From a virus: a stretch of DNA of 64,000 nucleotides. Positions 46,968 through 54,377 of the stretch are shown one piece after another; position 1 is the stretch's first letter, and each line of letters opens with the position of its first letter. Location: the IMG/VR virus record IMGVR_UViG_3300047157_000197, positions 124,001-188,000 of that record. The stretch is one strand, 5' to 3'. A program made the position numbers and the translations under genes. The notes below the pieces were generated by a model that saw nothing but the letters and a program-made list of their open reading frames with translations, searched no databases and was not told where the DNA came from.

Positions 46968-47369
46968 ATGCAAACCCAGTTACTTTGTACTTTTACTACA
47001 AAAGAAGAACTTAAAACTACCTTACAGCTTATAAGAGAAACCTATCATATAGTGTACAACTATATTTATGTTCTTCAAAATAAGGGTAATTTAGAGGAGT
47101 TGTTCGTTACCTATAATATAGATACTTCTATTAAACCAGAAACACCATTAAAGGATACTATCTTAGTACACCGAAAAAAACAATCTAATACTCTTTATAC
47201 AATCAATGCACTTAACGAATTAGTTAAAGAAGAAAATGGTGGTGTATTAGATAAAAAATTCACAATTGATTGGAATAAATTCAAAAACTCAATTATCGTT
47301 ACCAATGTAGAAGGTACAAAGAAAATTTCTACACGAATCTTCGAGGTAATAGAATTCAACAAAAAATAA
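46968..47369 (+). CDS. Unknown 133-residue protein
   Basis: The sequence is well-formed and globular: MQTQLLCTFTTKEELKTTLQ, YIYVLQNKGNLEELFVTYNID, ILVHRKKQSNTLYTINALNELV, NGGVLDKKFTIDWNKFKNSIIVTN. I do not recognise the family with certainty, though its regularity suggests a conserved phage protein. It is a single gene behind a late-type motif, before the run of small host-promoter genes. It has no signal peptide or catalytic motif. Confidence 0.65.
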   Translation: MQTQLLCTFTTKEELKTTLQLIRETYHIVYNYIYVLQNKGNLEELFVTYNIDTSIKPETPLKDTILVHRKKQSNTLYTINALNELVKEENGGVLDKKFTIDWNKFKNSIIVTNVEGTKKISTRIFEVIEFNKK

Positions 47370-47376
47370 AATTATT

Positions 47377-47397
47377 CTTATTTAGAATCAATATAAA
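47377..47397 (+). repeat. 21-base block repeated upstream of two promoters
   Basis: The block (CTTATTTAGAAT-C-AATATAAA) is identical except for one base to 38374-38394. In both places it lies about 50 bases before a TATATTTA box. It may be an activator or regulator site, or a remnant of a duplicated promoter region. Confidence 0.55.
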
Positions 47398-47400
47398 CTG

Positions 47401-47421
47401 GTAAAATAAATCACATTTTAC
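47401..47421 (+). other. Hairpin just upstream of host-type promoter
   Basis: GTAAAAT (47401-47407) and ATTTTAC (47415-47421) form a 7-base stem with a 7-base loop, directly before the TTGAC of the promoter. It could be an AT-rich terminator for the 46968 gene or an operator. Confidence 0.35.
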
Positions 47422-47454
47422 TTGACTCGTATTGCTTTTTTTTCACTATATTTA
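47422..47454 (+). promoter_or_regulatory. Bacteroidota-type promoter (TTGAC then TATATTTA)
   Basis: TTGAC (47422-47426) and TATATTTA (47447-47454) are followed by a leader nearly the same as at 38449 and 48205. It drives the small genes 47493-48144. Confidence 0.65.
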
Positions 47455-47492
47455 CTATGTAAATAATTAATAATATAAAACGTTAAAAAATT

Positions 47493-47681
47493 ATGACCGT
47501 AAGTAAAATAAAAGAAATCGTAAAAGAAGTATTAAGTATCAATTTAGTAGATTGGTTATCTAAATCTCAAATTGAACTGATAGAAATAGAAGTAGAAGTT
47601 CATGAAATTGCTGAAAAAGATGTTTGTGAATTTATCTTTGATAAATCAGTAATATTCCAATGTTCATTAATGGATGATTAA
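47493..47681 (+). CDS. Small unknown protein (62 residues)
   Basis: It is a mostly helical, acidic protein: SKIKEIVKEVLSINLVDWL, IELIEIEVEVHEIAEKD. It is the first gene behind the 47422 promoter. Its size and position in a series of tiny genes are like early host-takeover or regulatory genes of T4-like phages. The function cannot be read. Confidence 0.6.
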   Translation: MTVSKIKEIVKEVLSINLVDWLSKSQIELIEIEVEVHEIAEKDVCEFIFDKSVIFQCSLMDD

Positions 47682-47705
47682 TATAAACCTATAAAACATT
47701 AAATT

Positions 47706-47918
47706 ATGACAATAGTAAATTTAGTAAAAAAAATAAATGATTTAGAATACTTAACCAAGAAACAATATTCTTGGTTAGCTAGTAACGATTCTAACTTTGA
47801 TAGTTTGGATTTTAGTTACATAGGTGATTTCAGCAAGTATGGTGATTACTTAAATTTACAAGTTTATTCTGAACACGAACATCATGATTTTCAATATCGA
47901 ATGGAATGTGGAATTTAA
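47706..47918 (+). CDS. Small unknown protein (70 residues)
   Basis: The protein begins MTIVNLVKKINDLEYLTKKQYSWLASND and continues FDSLDFSYIGDFSKYGDYLNLQVY. It ends with a His-rich HEHHDFQYRMECGI. It lies 24 bases after the preceding small gene and 25 before the next, so it is probably part of one short operon. Not recognised. Confidence 0.55.
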   Translation: MTIVNLVKKINDLEYLTKKQYSWLASNDSNFDSLDFSYIGDFSKYGDYLNLQVYSEHEHHDFQYRMECGI

Positions 47919-47943
47919 AATATAAATCTTAAAATATAAAAAT

Positions 47944-48144
47944 ATGTCTAAATTAAAACTAAAACAATATATGTTCACCTTTGAAGGTGGAGGTTGGAAT
48001 ACCGTATGGGCCAAGACCCTACGAGGTGCTAAGAAATTGGCAGTTAAGGAATATGAATATTCCGATACGTTGAATGTGAGATTAGATTCAGTTCACTTGG
48101 CAACTGAAAGTGGTTTGAAAACAGCAATGAGTTTATTTTATTAA
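47944..48144 (+). CDS. Small unknown protein (66 residues)
   Basis: The protein has MSKLKLKQYMFTFEGGGWNTVWAKTLRGAKKLAVKEYEY, with a WNTVWAKTLRGAKK stretch that looks like a small alpha/beta fold. The last gene of the 47493 operon, it is followed by the next host-type promoter. Function unknown. Confidence 0.6.
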   Translation: MSKLKLKQYMFTFEGGGWNTVWAKTLRGAKKLAVKEYEYSDTLNVRLDSVHLATESGLKTAMSLFY

Positions 48145-48172
48145 AATTTTAACATAAATTTAACACTTTTTA

Positions 48173-48204
48173 TTAGGAATTGTGGTTTATTTTTCGTATA
48201 TTTA
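48173..48204 (+). promoter_or_regulatory. Bacteroidota-type promoter (TTAG-N20-TATATTTA)
   Basis: TTAG (48173-48176) and TATATTTA (48197-48204) are 20 bases apart. The following leader repeats the one after 38448 (same ACTATGTAAATAATTAATAA). It drives the operon from 48240 onward. Confidence 0.7.
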
Positions 48205-48239
48205 CTATGTAAATAATTAATAACATAAACTTTAAAACT

Positions 48240-48548
48240 ATGAGTAAATTTGAAATCTGGCTTGATGAGGTCAACACTAAGAGAAAAAAGTATTGGGATG
48301 ATAAATATACCTACAAACCCTACACACCCCTAACAATCAAAAAAGGACAAAAGTATGTAAAGATTATGGATGAAACCTCAGTATGGGCGTTTGTTTCCAT
48401 GTGGGAAGGTGTGTTCCAAGGAACGTTAGTTTGTAAAGGAGATTTACTAAAACCAGCTTCTTGGAAAACTCCGGCTAAACATGCAAGAGGAAACATCTTT
48501 GATGGAACTGATAAGTGGGAATTCTTTGGACCAAAATACTTAAAATAA
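48240..48548 (+). CDS. Small unknown protein (102 residues)
   Basis: The protein begins MSKFEIWLDEVNTKRKKYWDDKYTYKPYTPLTIKKGQKYVKIMDETSVWAFVSM. The charged, aromatic-rich sequence with KWEFFGPKYLK at the end gives no family. It is first in an operon with 48554, 48867 and 49060. The operon position just before the glycosylase gene does not say enough to assign a role. Confidence 0.6.
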   Translation: MSKFEIWLDEVNTKRKKYWDDKYTYKPYTPLTIKKGQKYVKIMDETSVWAFVSMWEGVFQGTLVCKGDLLKPASWKTPAKHARGNIFDGTDKWEFFGPKYLK

Positions 48549-48553
48549 AAAAT

Positions 48554-48877
48554 ATGAAGATACCTAAAATAACAAAACCATGGAGTAAAGAGATGTATGA
48601 ATACAACGATTACGTTGCAGAATTCATGAAGATGGAAATTGAAACTAAGATTAACGAAGCTGAAAACAATGATGATTTCAATACCCTAAACGAACTAATG
48701 GTTCTTTGTGGTGGTATTAAATATGGAGATAGTTACACACTTGGTGAACTATGGGAAGATTGTTTGAACGAATTACAGAATGTTCAAAACTATTGGTTAC
48801 ATGAAGAATTCCCATATGCTGTATCAAAAGGATGGGTTGATGATGTTGAATTAAAATTCGTTGGATATGACAAATAG
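48554..48877 (+). CDS. Small unknown acidic protein (107 residues)
   Basis: I choose the ATG at 48554 (MKIPKITKPWSKEMYEYNDYVAEF), five bases after the preceding stop; an upstream in-frame start at 48515 would overlap that gene without support. It is helical and acidic (EIETKINEAENNDDFNTLNELM). It overlaps the next gene by 11 bases. No known motif. Confidence 0.6.
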   Translation: MKIPKITKPWSKEMYEYNDYVAEFMKMEIETKINEAENNDDFNTLNELMVLCGGIKYGDSYTLGELWEDCLNELQNVQNYWLHEEFPYAVSKGWVDDVELKFVGYDK

Positions 48878-49058
48878 TTGGTATTATACAGAGATGGGTT
48901 CTCGTAATAAAAAGACTGGTAAGTTATCTTACTACCAAGTAAAAGTAACTGATTACAAGATTGATGATTGTAATTGTAAGGCAAGAGAATTTCGTTCTTA
49001 TTCACCTTGTAAACACATGAAAAGATTACACGAAAAATTAACACACTTAAGTATATAA
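48867..49058 (+). CDS. Small SWIM-like zinc-finger protein
   Basis: The ATG at 48867 (MTNSWYYTEMGSRNKKTGK) gives 63 residues and is preferred to the TTG at 48861. The C-terminal half has DCNCKAREFRSYSPCKHMKRL, a C-x-C...C-x-H arrangement as in SWIM zinc-finger domains, which bind DNA or proteins. The gene overlaps the previous one and is one base before the glycosylase gene. It may act with it or regulate the host. Confidence 0.65.
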   Translation: MTNSWYYTEMGSRNKKTGKLSYYQVKVTDYKIDDCNCKAREFRSYSPCKHMKRLHEKLTHLSI

Positions 49059-49059
49059 A

Positions 49060-49854
49060 ATGCCAGAAATATCCGAAGTACGACTTACATCTGAGTGGAT
49101 TACTCAAAAAAATAAAAGGAGAACAATTACAGAAGTAGAATATCTTTCCTCTAATAAACTAAAAATGGTAGAGGAAATTGATGTAATAGGAAAAACTTTA
49201 TCCGCAACTAGTAGAGGAAAAGAATTAAGACTTGAATTCGATTTTGAACCAGTTGTTATTACATTAGGTATGAGTGGTGGATTTAAAAACTACAAAGAAC
49301 GAAGTGATGATTCAGATAAACATTGGAAACATTCTCATATCAGATTTAAGATGTCAGATGGTGATTGGTTTACTTGGTCTGATATTCGTAGATTTGGTAA
49401 ATCACTTGGTGATACTTGGGGAACGAAACGAGGACCAGATATTTTTGATGAAGAAGAAGAATTTAGAAAGAACATTGTAAATAATATAGAACATAGAGAT
49501 TTTAATAAACCTGCACATGAAGTTTTAATGAACCAACAATGGTTTAATGGAATTGGAAACTATCTTAGAGCAGAGATTCTTGGTAAGTGGGATGTAAATC
49601 CTTTTCAACCAATGAGAAATATTATAAATACACCATTTTTAGACCATTTAATAGAACAAGTACATTGGTCATATCGATTAGGTGGTGGACAATTATATAC
49701 TTGGATGAATGAAAATGAATCTGCAATTGATTCCAATTTAACTTGGAATGATTGGATGCAATTTTATGGTAAACAAGAATCAATGAAAGATAAACAAAAA
49801 AGAACCTTTTGGTTTAATAAAAAATATTCAAAAAATTTGGATATAACAAAATAA
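49060..49854 (+). CDS. Fpg/Nei-family DNA glycosylase, zinc-less finger
   Basis: This 264-residue protein has the N-terminal MPEISEVRLTSEWI with catalytic Pro2 and Glu3. It also has SRGKELRLEF, ITLGMSGGF, DIRRFGKSLGD and LMNQQWFNGIGNYLRAEIL, the helix-two-turn-helix of the family. The C-terminal DWMQFYGKQESMKDKQKRTFWFNKK holds the Arg of the zinc finger but no cysteine, so the finger is zinc-less, as in NEIL1-like proteins. It would remove oxidised bases from DNA. It follows the SWIM-like gene by one base in the operon of the 48173 promoter. Confidence 0.9.
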   Translation: MPEISEVRLTSEWITQKNKRRTITEVEYLSSNKLKMVEEIDVIGKTLSATSRGKELRLEFDFEPVVITLGMSGGFKNYKERSDDSDKHWKHSHIRFKMSDGDWFTWSDIRRFGKSLGDTWGTKRGPDIFDEEEEFRKNIVNNIEHRDFNKPAHEVLMNQQWFNGIGNYLRAEILGKWDVNPFQPMRNIINTPFLDHLIEQVHWSYRLGGGQLYTWMNENESAIDSNLTWNDWMQFYGKQESMKDKQKRTFWFNKKYSKNLDITK

Positions 49855-49867
49855 TTTTGTATATTAG
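49836..49867 (+). promoter_or_regulatory. Degenerate Bacteroidota-type promoter
   Basis: TTTG (49836-49839), 20 bases, then TATATTAG (49860-49867); its sequence closely resembles the promoter at 51814. It overlaps the end of the glycosylase gene. It may be a weakened copy of the real promoter at 49929. Confidence 0.4.
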
Positions 49868-49928
49868 TAGCTTCAAATGTGAAAGTTTTACATTAATTAC
49901 TCCAAATTTAAAAAAAAATACAAATAAA

Positions 49929-49960
49929 TTTGGAATTGTAAAAATAATTTCGTATATTTG
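49929..49960 (+). promoter_or_regulatory. Bacteroidota-type promoter (TTTG-N20-TATATTTG)
   Basis: TTTG (49929-49932) and TATATTTG (49953-49960), 20 bases apart. It lies inside what would be the N-terminus of the 49857 frame, so translation must begin later. TCCAAATTTA (about 49900) and TAAATTTGGA (about 49926) also make an inverted repeat around it. Confidence 0.75.
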
Positions 49961-49979
49961 TATAAATAAATTAAGAAAA

Positions 49980-51707
49980 TTGAGATTTAACAATCTAAAC
50001 GCCCTAGCAGAAGCAAAGTACGCAACGGCCGTAGGAAAGTTGGACAACCCTACACAACAGAAGGTCCAGTCATTTATTAACGAACAAATCGAAATCGAAA
50101 TGAAGTCGATGAGTGACGTGTTATCTGCAACACAACAACAAAATCAGAAACTACAATTCAATCCATTAAAGTTATGGTTTGAAGGTATAACCAACATTCC
50201 ACTAGGAGTGACCGATATCTACTTCGATATTGAGAAGGTTAAGAACAAGGGATATGAAATCCACATCAGACAAGTTGGACCAGGAACAACACTTGAGACA
50301 ATTAACGGTAATTTACTTGACTCCAAAACGGTTGAATCACAAGTATTCATTCGTAAGGATAACAAATCAGGCTCAATCTATGGGTCTGGTATTGGTACAC
50401 AGTCCCAATACACAAGTAAACTTATCTACAAAGTTAAAACCAAAGGAATGGATTCATTCCATTGTTGGGATGTATTAACCGGTAAAACTTGGTTTGATGA
50501 TAAATTATCTCACGAGAGTGGGGTAATTATCGAGATGTTTGTACCATACTCTCAAAAAATGGTTAGTTATGAAAGATTTATCGATGATTTAAGATGGATG
50601 ATTTCTTTCTACGATAACAAAAACCTTGTTGGGAACAATAGTAGAACCTATCATATTGAAGCTCAAGGTTTCGATACTGGTGGTAATGATAGATTATCCT
50701 TACCAATTCACCCAACTGCAACCAATTGGGTACAACCAGATGGTAAGATTACAAAGATTCCATCATACACACACCTTACTTTAAATAAGAAAGTTTTTAA
50801 GGAACTTCCTATAATTGTTCCACATGATGATGGTGACAAGACAGTTTTACTTACAAACTTTAAGTTTGGTAAAAGAGCTGATAATTACAGAAAATCAGCT
50901 GGAGGTGAACAATGGAAAATCCCATCAAAGATAACTGGTGATATTCCTCAACTAATTGTTTACTATAAAGATTCTAAACAAATAGCGTTTACATTACCAC
51001 TTAGAGGAAACTCTGGTTTAACATCCCTTAACAATGTTACTTTAGAATGTGAAATAGCAAAGGATGATTTAAGACCCTTCTTTACTTCAACTGATAAGTT
51101 CGGTGATATTCAAGGAGTACTTAAAGCAACTTTATTCAATGAGTTAAGACAGTATCTGTTAGATAGATATCCAGATAATGATTTACTAGAAAGAGCAGTT
51201 CAACTATGGTTGTATGCTGTAATCGTTAATGATTTTGGTGGTAAGAATAACGCTAACAATCTTAGAAATTATTATGGTTGGGGATTCTTAAATAATATGA
51301 CTCCACTCAAAAGAACCAAATTCGTAATAATGGAATATGATTCAGATGAAGGTAGACAGGATTTTAGAATCTTTCTCGTTGGTGATACCAATAATAAGAT
51401 TACTAAGTTTACTAAGAGTTGTATTATTGAAGTAAAGAGAAGTGATTTCAATAGAAGAGATACTAATCAATCAATGGGTTACATTACAACGACAGTTAAC
51501 GCAACACAAATTGTTGGAGTTTCATTAAACATCAAAACAAAGAATGATAAATTATTTAAAGAATTCTTTGCTAAAGCGAATGGAACAGGTCAGTTAACAA
51601 GTGATATCAAGTATGATTTGATGGAAGTTGCTGATTGGGGATTCGAGGACGATGTTAAAGATTCGTTTACTTCTGAGGCTTTGGTTGAAAAAAACAGTAA
51701 GAAATAA
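49980..51707 (+). CDS. Unknown 575-residue protein, probable TTG start
   Basis: The long frame opens at 49857, but the host-type promoter at 49929-49960 lies inside it. The first useful start after it is TTG 49980 (LRFNNLNALAEAKYATAV), 20 bases downstream of the box. The protein continues PTQQKVQSFINEQIEIEM, LWFEGITNIPLGVTDIYFDIEKV, RKDNKSGSIYGSGIGTQSQYTSKLIY, RTYHIEAQGFDTGGNDRLSL and KRTKFVIMEYDSDEGRQDFRIFL. I do not recognise it. The Gly-rich GSIYGSGIGTQSQYTS could be a nucleotide loop, but no full GHKL or P-loop set is present. It is between repair and replication genes and has its own promoter, which suggests a DNA-metabolism role. Confidence 0.65.
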   Translation: MRFNNLNALAEAKYATAVGKLDNPTQQKVQSFINEQIEIEMKSMSDVLSATQQQNQKLQFNPLKLWFEGITNIPLGVTDIYFDIEKVKNKGYEIHIRQVGPGTTLETINGNLLDSKTVESQVFIRKDNKSGSIYGSGIGTQSQYTSKLIYKVKTKGMDSFHCWDVLTGKTWFDDKLSHESGVIIEMFVPYSQKMVSYERFIDDLRWMISFYDNKNLVGNNSRTYHIEAQGFDTGGNDRLSLPIHPTATNWVQPDGKITKIPSYTHLTLNKKVFKELPIIVPHDDGDKTVLLTNFKFGKRADNYRKSAGGEQWKIPSKITGDIPQLIVYYKDSKQIAFTLPLRGNSGLTSLNNVTLECEIAKDDLRPFFTSTDKFGDIQGVLKATLFNELRQYLLDRYPDNDLLERAVQLWLYAVIVNDFGGKNNANNLRNYYGWGFLNNMTPLKRTKFVIMEYDSDEGRQDFRIFLVGDTNNKITKFTKSCIIEVKRSDFNRRDTNQSMGYITTTVNATQIVGVSLNIKTKNDKLFKEFFAKANGTGQLTSDIKYDLMEVADWGFEDDVKDSFTSEALVEKNSKK

Positions 51708-51721
51708 CATAAGTTATAAAA

Positions 51722-51765
51722 GAGATAGAAACGCATTCCGAAAAAAAGTAAGAATGCGTAATCTC
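51722..51765 (+). other. Two-part hairpin after the 49980 gene
   Basis: GAGAT and ACGCATTC (51722-51726, 51731-51738) pair with GAATGCGT and ATCTC (51752-51759, 51761-51765), giving an 8-base stem extended by 5 bases across a small internal loop. AATTTT follows. It could be a terminator or a stable RNA end. It lies in the 157-base gap before 51865. Confidence 0.55.
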
Positions 51766-51813
51766 AATTTTAAAAGAAAATTAAAAACAACTAAATAAAT
51801 AAATTATAAAATA

Positions 51814-51845
51814 TTTGGATATAATAAAATAATTTTGTATATTTG
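51814..51845 (+). promoter_or_regulatory. Bacteroidota-type promoter (TTTG-N20-TATATTTG)
   Basis: TTTG (51814-51817) and TATATTTG (51838-51845), 20 bases apart; the ATG follows 19 bases later at 51865. Confidence 0.75.
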
Positions 51846-51864
51846 TATAAATAAAATTTAAATA

Positions 51865-52293
51865 ATGAATAAGATAATAAAAAAAGAAAGTAAAAACCAC
51901 AAATTTAACCCAATTAAAGTAGAACCCCAATATGATGAGGTTATTGCATATGATAATCCAAAAGTGGTTGAGGAAATGGAAAAACAATGGCCTGAAATGA
52001 CGGCAGAGTTTAAAAGAATTATGTTTACACAATATGAATTATTTTGTTTAAAACAATCTAACTATGGACCAGATAATATTTCGGTTGGTAGTAATTTAGA
52101 AACAGAACAAGAAAAGAAAGTATCTCTTACAGGTCTTTGGTTTAGAATGAATGATAAAATTCAAAGATTAAAACAATTAGTTGTATTAGGTAAACAAGAT
52201 AATATAGGTGAATCATGTGAAGATACCTTCCAAGATTTATCAGTATATGGAATCATTGCTCAACTCGTTTCAAGTGGAAAATGGGCTAAGTAA
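51865..52293 (+). CDS. DUF1599 / nucleotide-modification-associated protein
   Basis: This 142-residue protein has FKRIMFTQYELFCLKQSNYGPDNISVG, LTGLWFRMNDKIQRLKQLVV and GESCEDTFQDLSVYGIIAQLVSSGKW. This is the pattern of the DUF1599 (Nmad1-type) family, which is found near nucleotide-modifying enzymes in phages. The biochemical role is not established. It sits alone between two promoters just upstream of the SSB gene. It could link to the thymidylate-synthase-like gene at 62572. Confidence 0.8.
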   Translation: MNKIIKKESKNHKFNPIKVEPQYDEVIAYDNPKVVEEMEKQWPEMTAEFKRIMFTQYELFCLKQSNYGPDNISVGSNLETEQEKKVSLTGLWFRMNDKIQRLKQLVVLGKQDNIGESCEDTFQDLSVYGIIAQLVSSGKWAK

Positions 52294-52342
52294 AATGTTA
52301 ATAAGTAATCATAAAAATTCGGTGGTTTTTGTGATTTCTTTA

Positions 52343-52350
52343 TATTTATA
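52343..52350 (+). promoter_or_regulatory. TATTTATA motif upstream of SSB gene
   Basis: TATATTTATA lies 79 bases before the ATG at 52430, giving a leader with a hairpin (52359-52380). The long leader is different from the virion genes. Confidence 0.45.
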
Positions 52351-52358
52351 TATACACC

Positions 52359-52380
52359 GAGTGTTACTAGTTTAGCACTC
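52359..52380 (+). other. Leader hairpin before the gp32-like gene
   Basis: GAGTG (52359-52363) and CACTC (52376-52380) close a stem (extended by a T-G pair) between the promoter motif and the SSB start. T4 gene 32 is autoregulated through a leader structure, so a similar translational control is possible but unproven. Confidence 0.4.
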
Positions 52381-52429
52381 AAAACTTTAAACTTAAACAA
52401 TTAATAATTAACACTAAAAGGTAAAAATC

Positions 52430-53233
52430 ATGGCTTTAGACATTAACGCAATCAGAAGTAGACTGAACAAACTACAAAACACACAAAGAAAATCAGATTC
52501 ACTATGGAAACCAACTCCAGGTAAACATCAAGTAAGGGTAGTTCCTTACAAATTCGATAAGGATAATCCATTTATCGAATTGTATTTTCACTACAACATT
52601 AACAACAAAACTTATTTATCACCACAATCATTTGGTAGACCAGACCCTATTGTAGAGTTTGCGGATAAACTAAAAAGAATGGGAGATAAAGAAGATTGGA
52701 AAGCAGCAAAGGCTATGGAGCCTAAGTTGAGAACTTTCGTACCTGTTGTTGTAAGAGGTGAAGAAGGCGAAGGAGTTCGTTTTTGGGGATTTGGTAAAAC
52801 AGTATATCAAGAAATTCTTGGGTATATTGCTGATCCAGATTATGGAGACATTACAGACCCAACAAGTGGTAGAGATTTAACAATCGAGTATAAATCAGCA
52901 GAAGAAGCTGGAACTACTTATCCAACTACTACTATTAGAGTTAAACCAAATGAAACACCAGTGAGTGAAGATGCTACAAAAGCAACTGCATTTATTGAAA
53001 ATCAAACTGAAATTACAGATTTATATTCTGAATTATCTTATGATGAATTAAAATCAGTATTAGAGGGATGGTTAAATCCAAGTGGTGAAGGAAAGGAAGA
53101 AACTGTATCTCAGTCTACTTTATCTCAAAGTAAACCAGTACAATCTACACCAACTACACCAAAAGCAGAAGTCAACGCTCCTCAGAAAACTGATGATGTT
53201 GCAGCTGCATTTGATGACTTATTTAACAACTAA
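52430..53233 (+). CDS. Single-strand DNA-binding protein (gp32-like)
   Basis: This 267-residue protein opens with ALDINAIRSRLNKLQ (gp32 N-terminal cooperativity-type region), then SLWKPTPGKHQVRVVPYK, FIELYFHYNI, SPQSFGRPDPIVEFADKL and RFWGFGKTVYQEILGYIADPDYGDITDP, the OB-type core of marine gp32 proteins. The Cys ligands of the T4 zinc finger are absent. The C-terminus is Ser/Thr/Gln-rich and ends with the acidic VAAAFDDLFNN for protein contacts. It covers ssDNA during replication and recombination. The UvsX gene follows 10 bases later. Confidence 0.9.
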   Translation: MALDINAIRSRLNKLQNTQRKSDSLWKPTPGKHQVRVVPYKFDKDNPFIELYFHYNINNKTYLSPQSFGRPDPIVEFADKLKRMGDKEDWKAAKAMEPKLRTFVPVVVRGEEGEGVRFWGFGKTVYQEILGYIADPDYGDITDPTSGRDLTIEYKSAEEAGTTYPTTTIRVKPNETPVSEDATKATAFIENQTEITDLYSELSYDELKSVLEGWLNPSGEGKEETVSQSTLSQSKPVQSTPTTPKAEVNAPQKTDDVAAAFDDLFNN

Positions 53234-53243
53234 ATCAAACTAA

Positions 53244-54371
53244 ATGGCGAAAAAGAAAGCAGTAAAAGAACTGGACCTAGCAGATATTCTGGCAGGTGAG
53301 TTAAACAAACAATCCAAAGAACAGAAAGTAGCATTTTTCTTAGATTCCGATGAAGCACCTACTAATGTAGAAGGCTGGGTATCGACTGGATGTGCTATGT
53401 TGGATGTTGCTATTTCTAATCGTCCTTTTGGTGGTTTACCCGTTGGAAGAATTACAGAAATAACAGGTTTAGAACAAAGTGGAAAATCATTAGTATCGGC
53501 ACACCTCCTTGCGGAAACACAAAAGTTAGGTGGTGTTGCTGTTCTTATTGATACAGAAACTGCAGTAAGTAGAGAATTTTTAGAAGCAATCGGTGTTGAC
53601 GTTTCTAAACTTCTATATGTAACCGCAGATTCGGTTGAACAGATTTTTGACTTTACTGAAACTATTATTGAAAAAGTTCGTGAAACATCTAAAGATAAAA
53701 TTGTAACTATCGTAGTAGATTCAGTTGCAGCAGCATCAACCAAAACAGAACTAGCAGCTGATTATGGTAAAGATGGATATGCTACTGATAAAGCAATTAT
53801 TATCTCCAAAGCAATGAGAAAGATTACCAATATGATTGGTAGACAAAAAATCTCATTAGTGTTCACAAACCAACTTAGACAGAAGATGAATGCCATGCCA
53901 TTCGGTGACCCATGGACTACAAGTGGTGGAAAAGCTCTTGCTTTTCATGCATCTGTAAGATTGAGGTTGAAAGGTATGGGACAAATCAAACAAAAGGTAA
54001 ACGGTAACGATAGGACAGTTGGAATGAAAGTAAGATGTCAAGTAGTAAAAAACAGAATGGGTCCTCCATTGAGAGCAACTGATTTTGAGATTTACTTTGA
54101 CAGAGGTATCGATAACTACGGTTCGTGGTTAAAGGTAATGAAAGAAAACAAATTGGTAAAACAAGCAGGAGCTTGGTACACATATGTAGATACCGAAACT
54201 GGTGAAGAAATTAAATTTCAATCTAAAGATTTCATAGATATTATGGAAGATAGAGATTCAGTTAGAGAACAAATTTACAAGAAAATATGTGAAGAATCAA
54301 TATTACAATATAAAACAGATACTAAAGATATTGATTCACTAGTACACGACCCTAATTTAATACCAGAATAA
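53244..54371 (+). CDS. uvsX: RecA/UvsX recombinase
   Basis: This 375-residue protein has the RecA core: STGCAMLDVAISNRPFGGLPVGRITEITG, Walker A GLEQSGKS (Lys81-Ser82), VLIDTETAVS, Walker B IVTIVVDSVAA, and SLVFTNQLRQKM...TSGGKALAFHASVRLRL, the loop 2 and strand-exchange region. The C-terminus ends in acidic residues. It forms filaments on ssDNA with the gp32-like protein for strand exchange and recombination-dependent replication. It is between the SSB and flap-nuclease genes. Sequence is close to cellular RecA in several motifs, as for many phage UvsX. Confidence 0.95.
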   Translation: MAKKKAVKELDLADILAGELNKQSKEQKVAFFLDSDEAPTNVEGWVSTGCAMLDVAISNRPFGGLPVGRITEITGLEQSGKSLVSAHLLAETQKLGGVAVLIDTETAVSREFLEAIGVDVSKLLYVTADSVEQIFDFTETIIEKVRETSKDKIVTIVVDSVAAASTKTELAADYGKDGYATDKAIIISKAMRKITNMIGRQKISLVFTNQLRQKMNAMPFGDPWTTSGGKALAFHASVRLRLKGMGQIKQKVNGNDRTVGMKVRCQVVKNRMGPPLRATDFEIYFDRGIDNYGSWLKVMKENKLVKQAGAWYTYVDTETGEEIKFQSKDFIDIMEDRDSVREQIYKKICEESILQYKTDTKDIDSLVHDPNLIPE

Positions 54372-54377
54372 ATAATT

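Noticed and set aside
48515-48877. Upstream start at 48515
   Set aside because: It overlaps the end of the 48240 gene; ATG 48554 follows that stop by five bases and has the usual A-rich spacer.
49900-49940. Inverted repeat TCCAAATTTA/TAAATTTGGA as a terminator
   Set aside because: It contains the -33 box of the promoter at 49929 and there is no T-run after it; it may be coincidental in AT-rich sequence.
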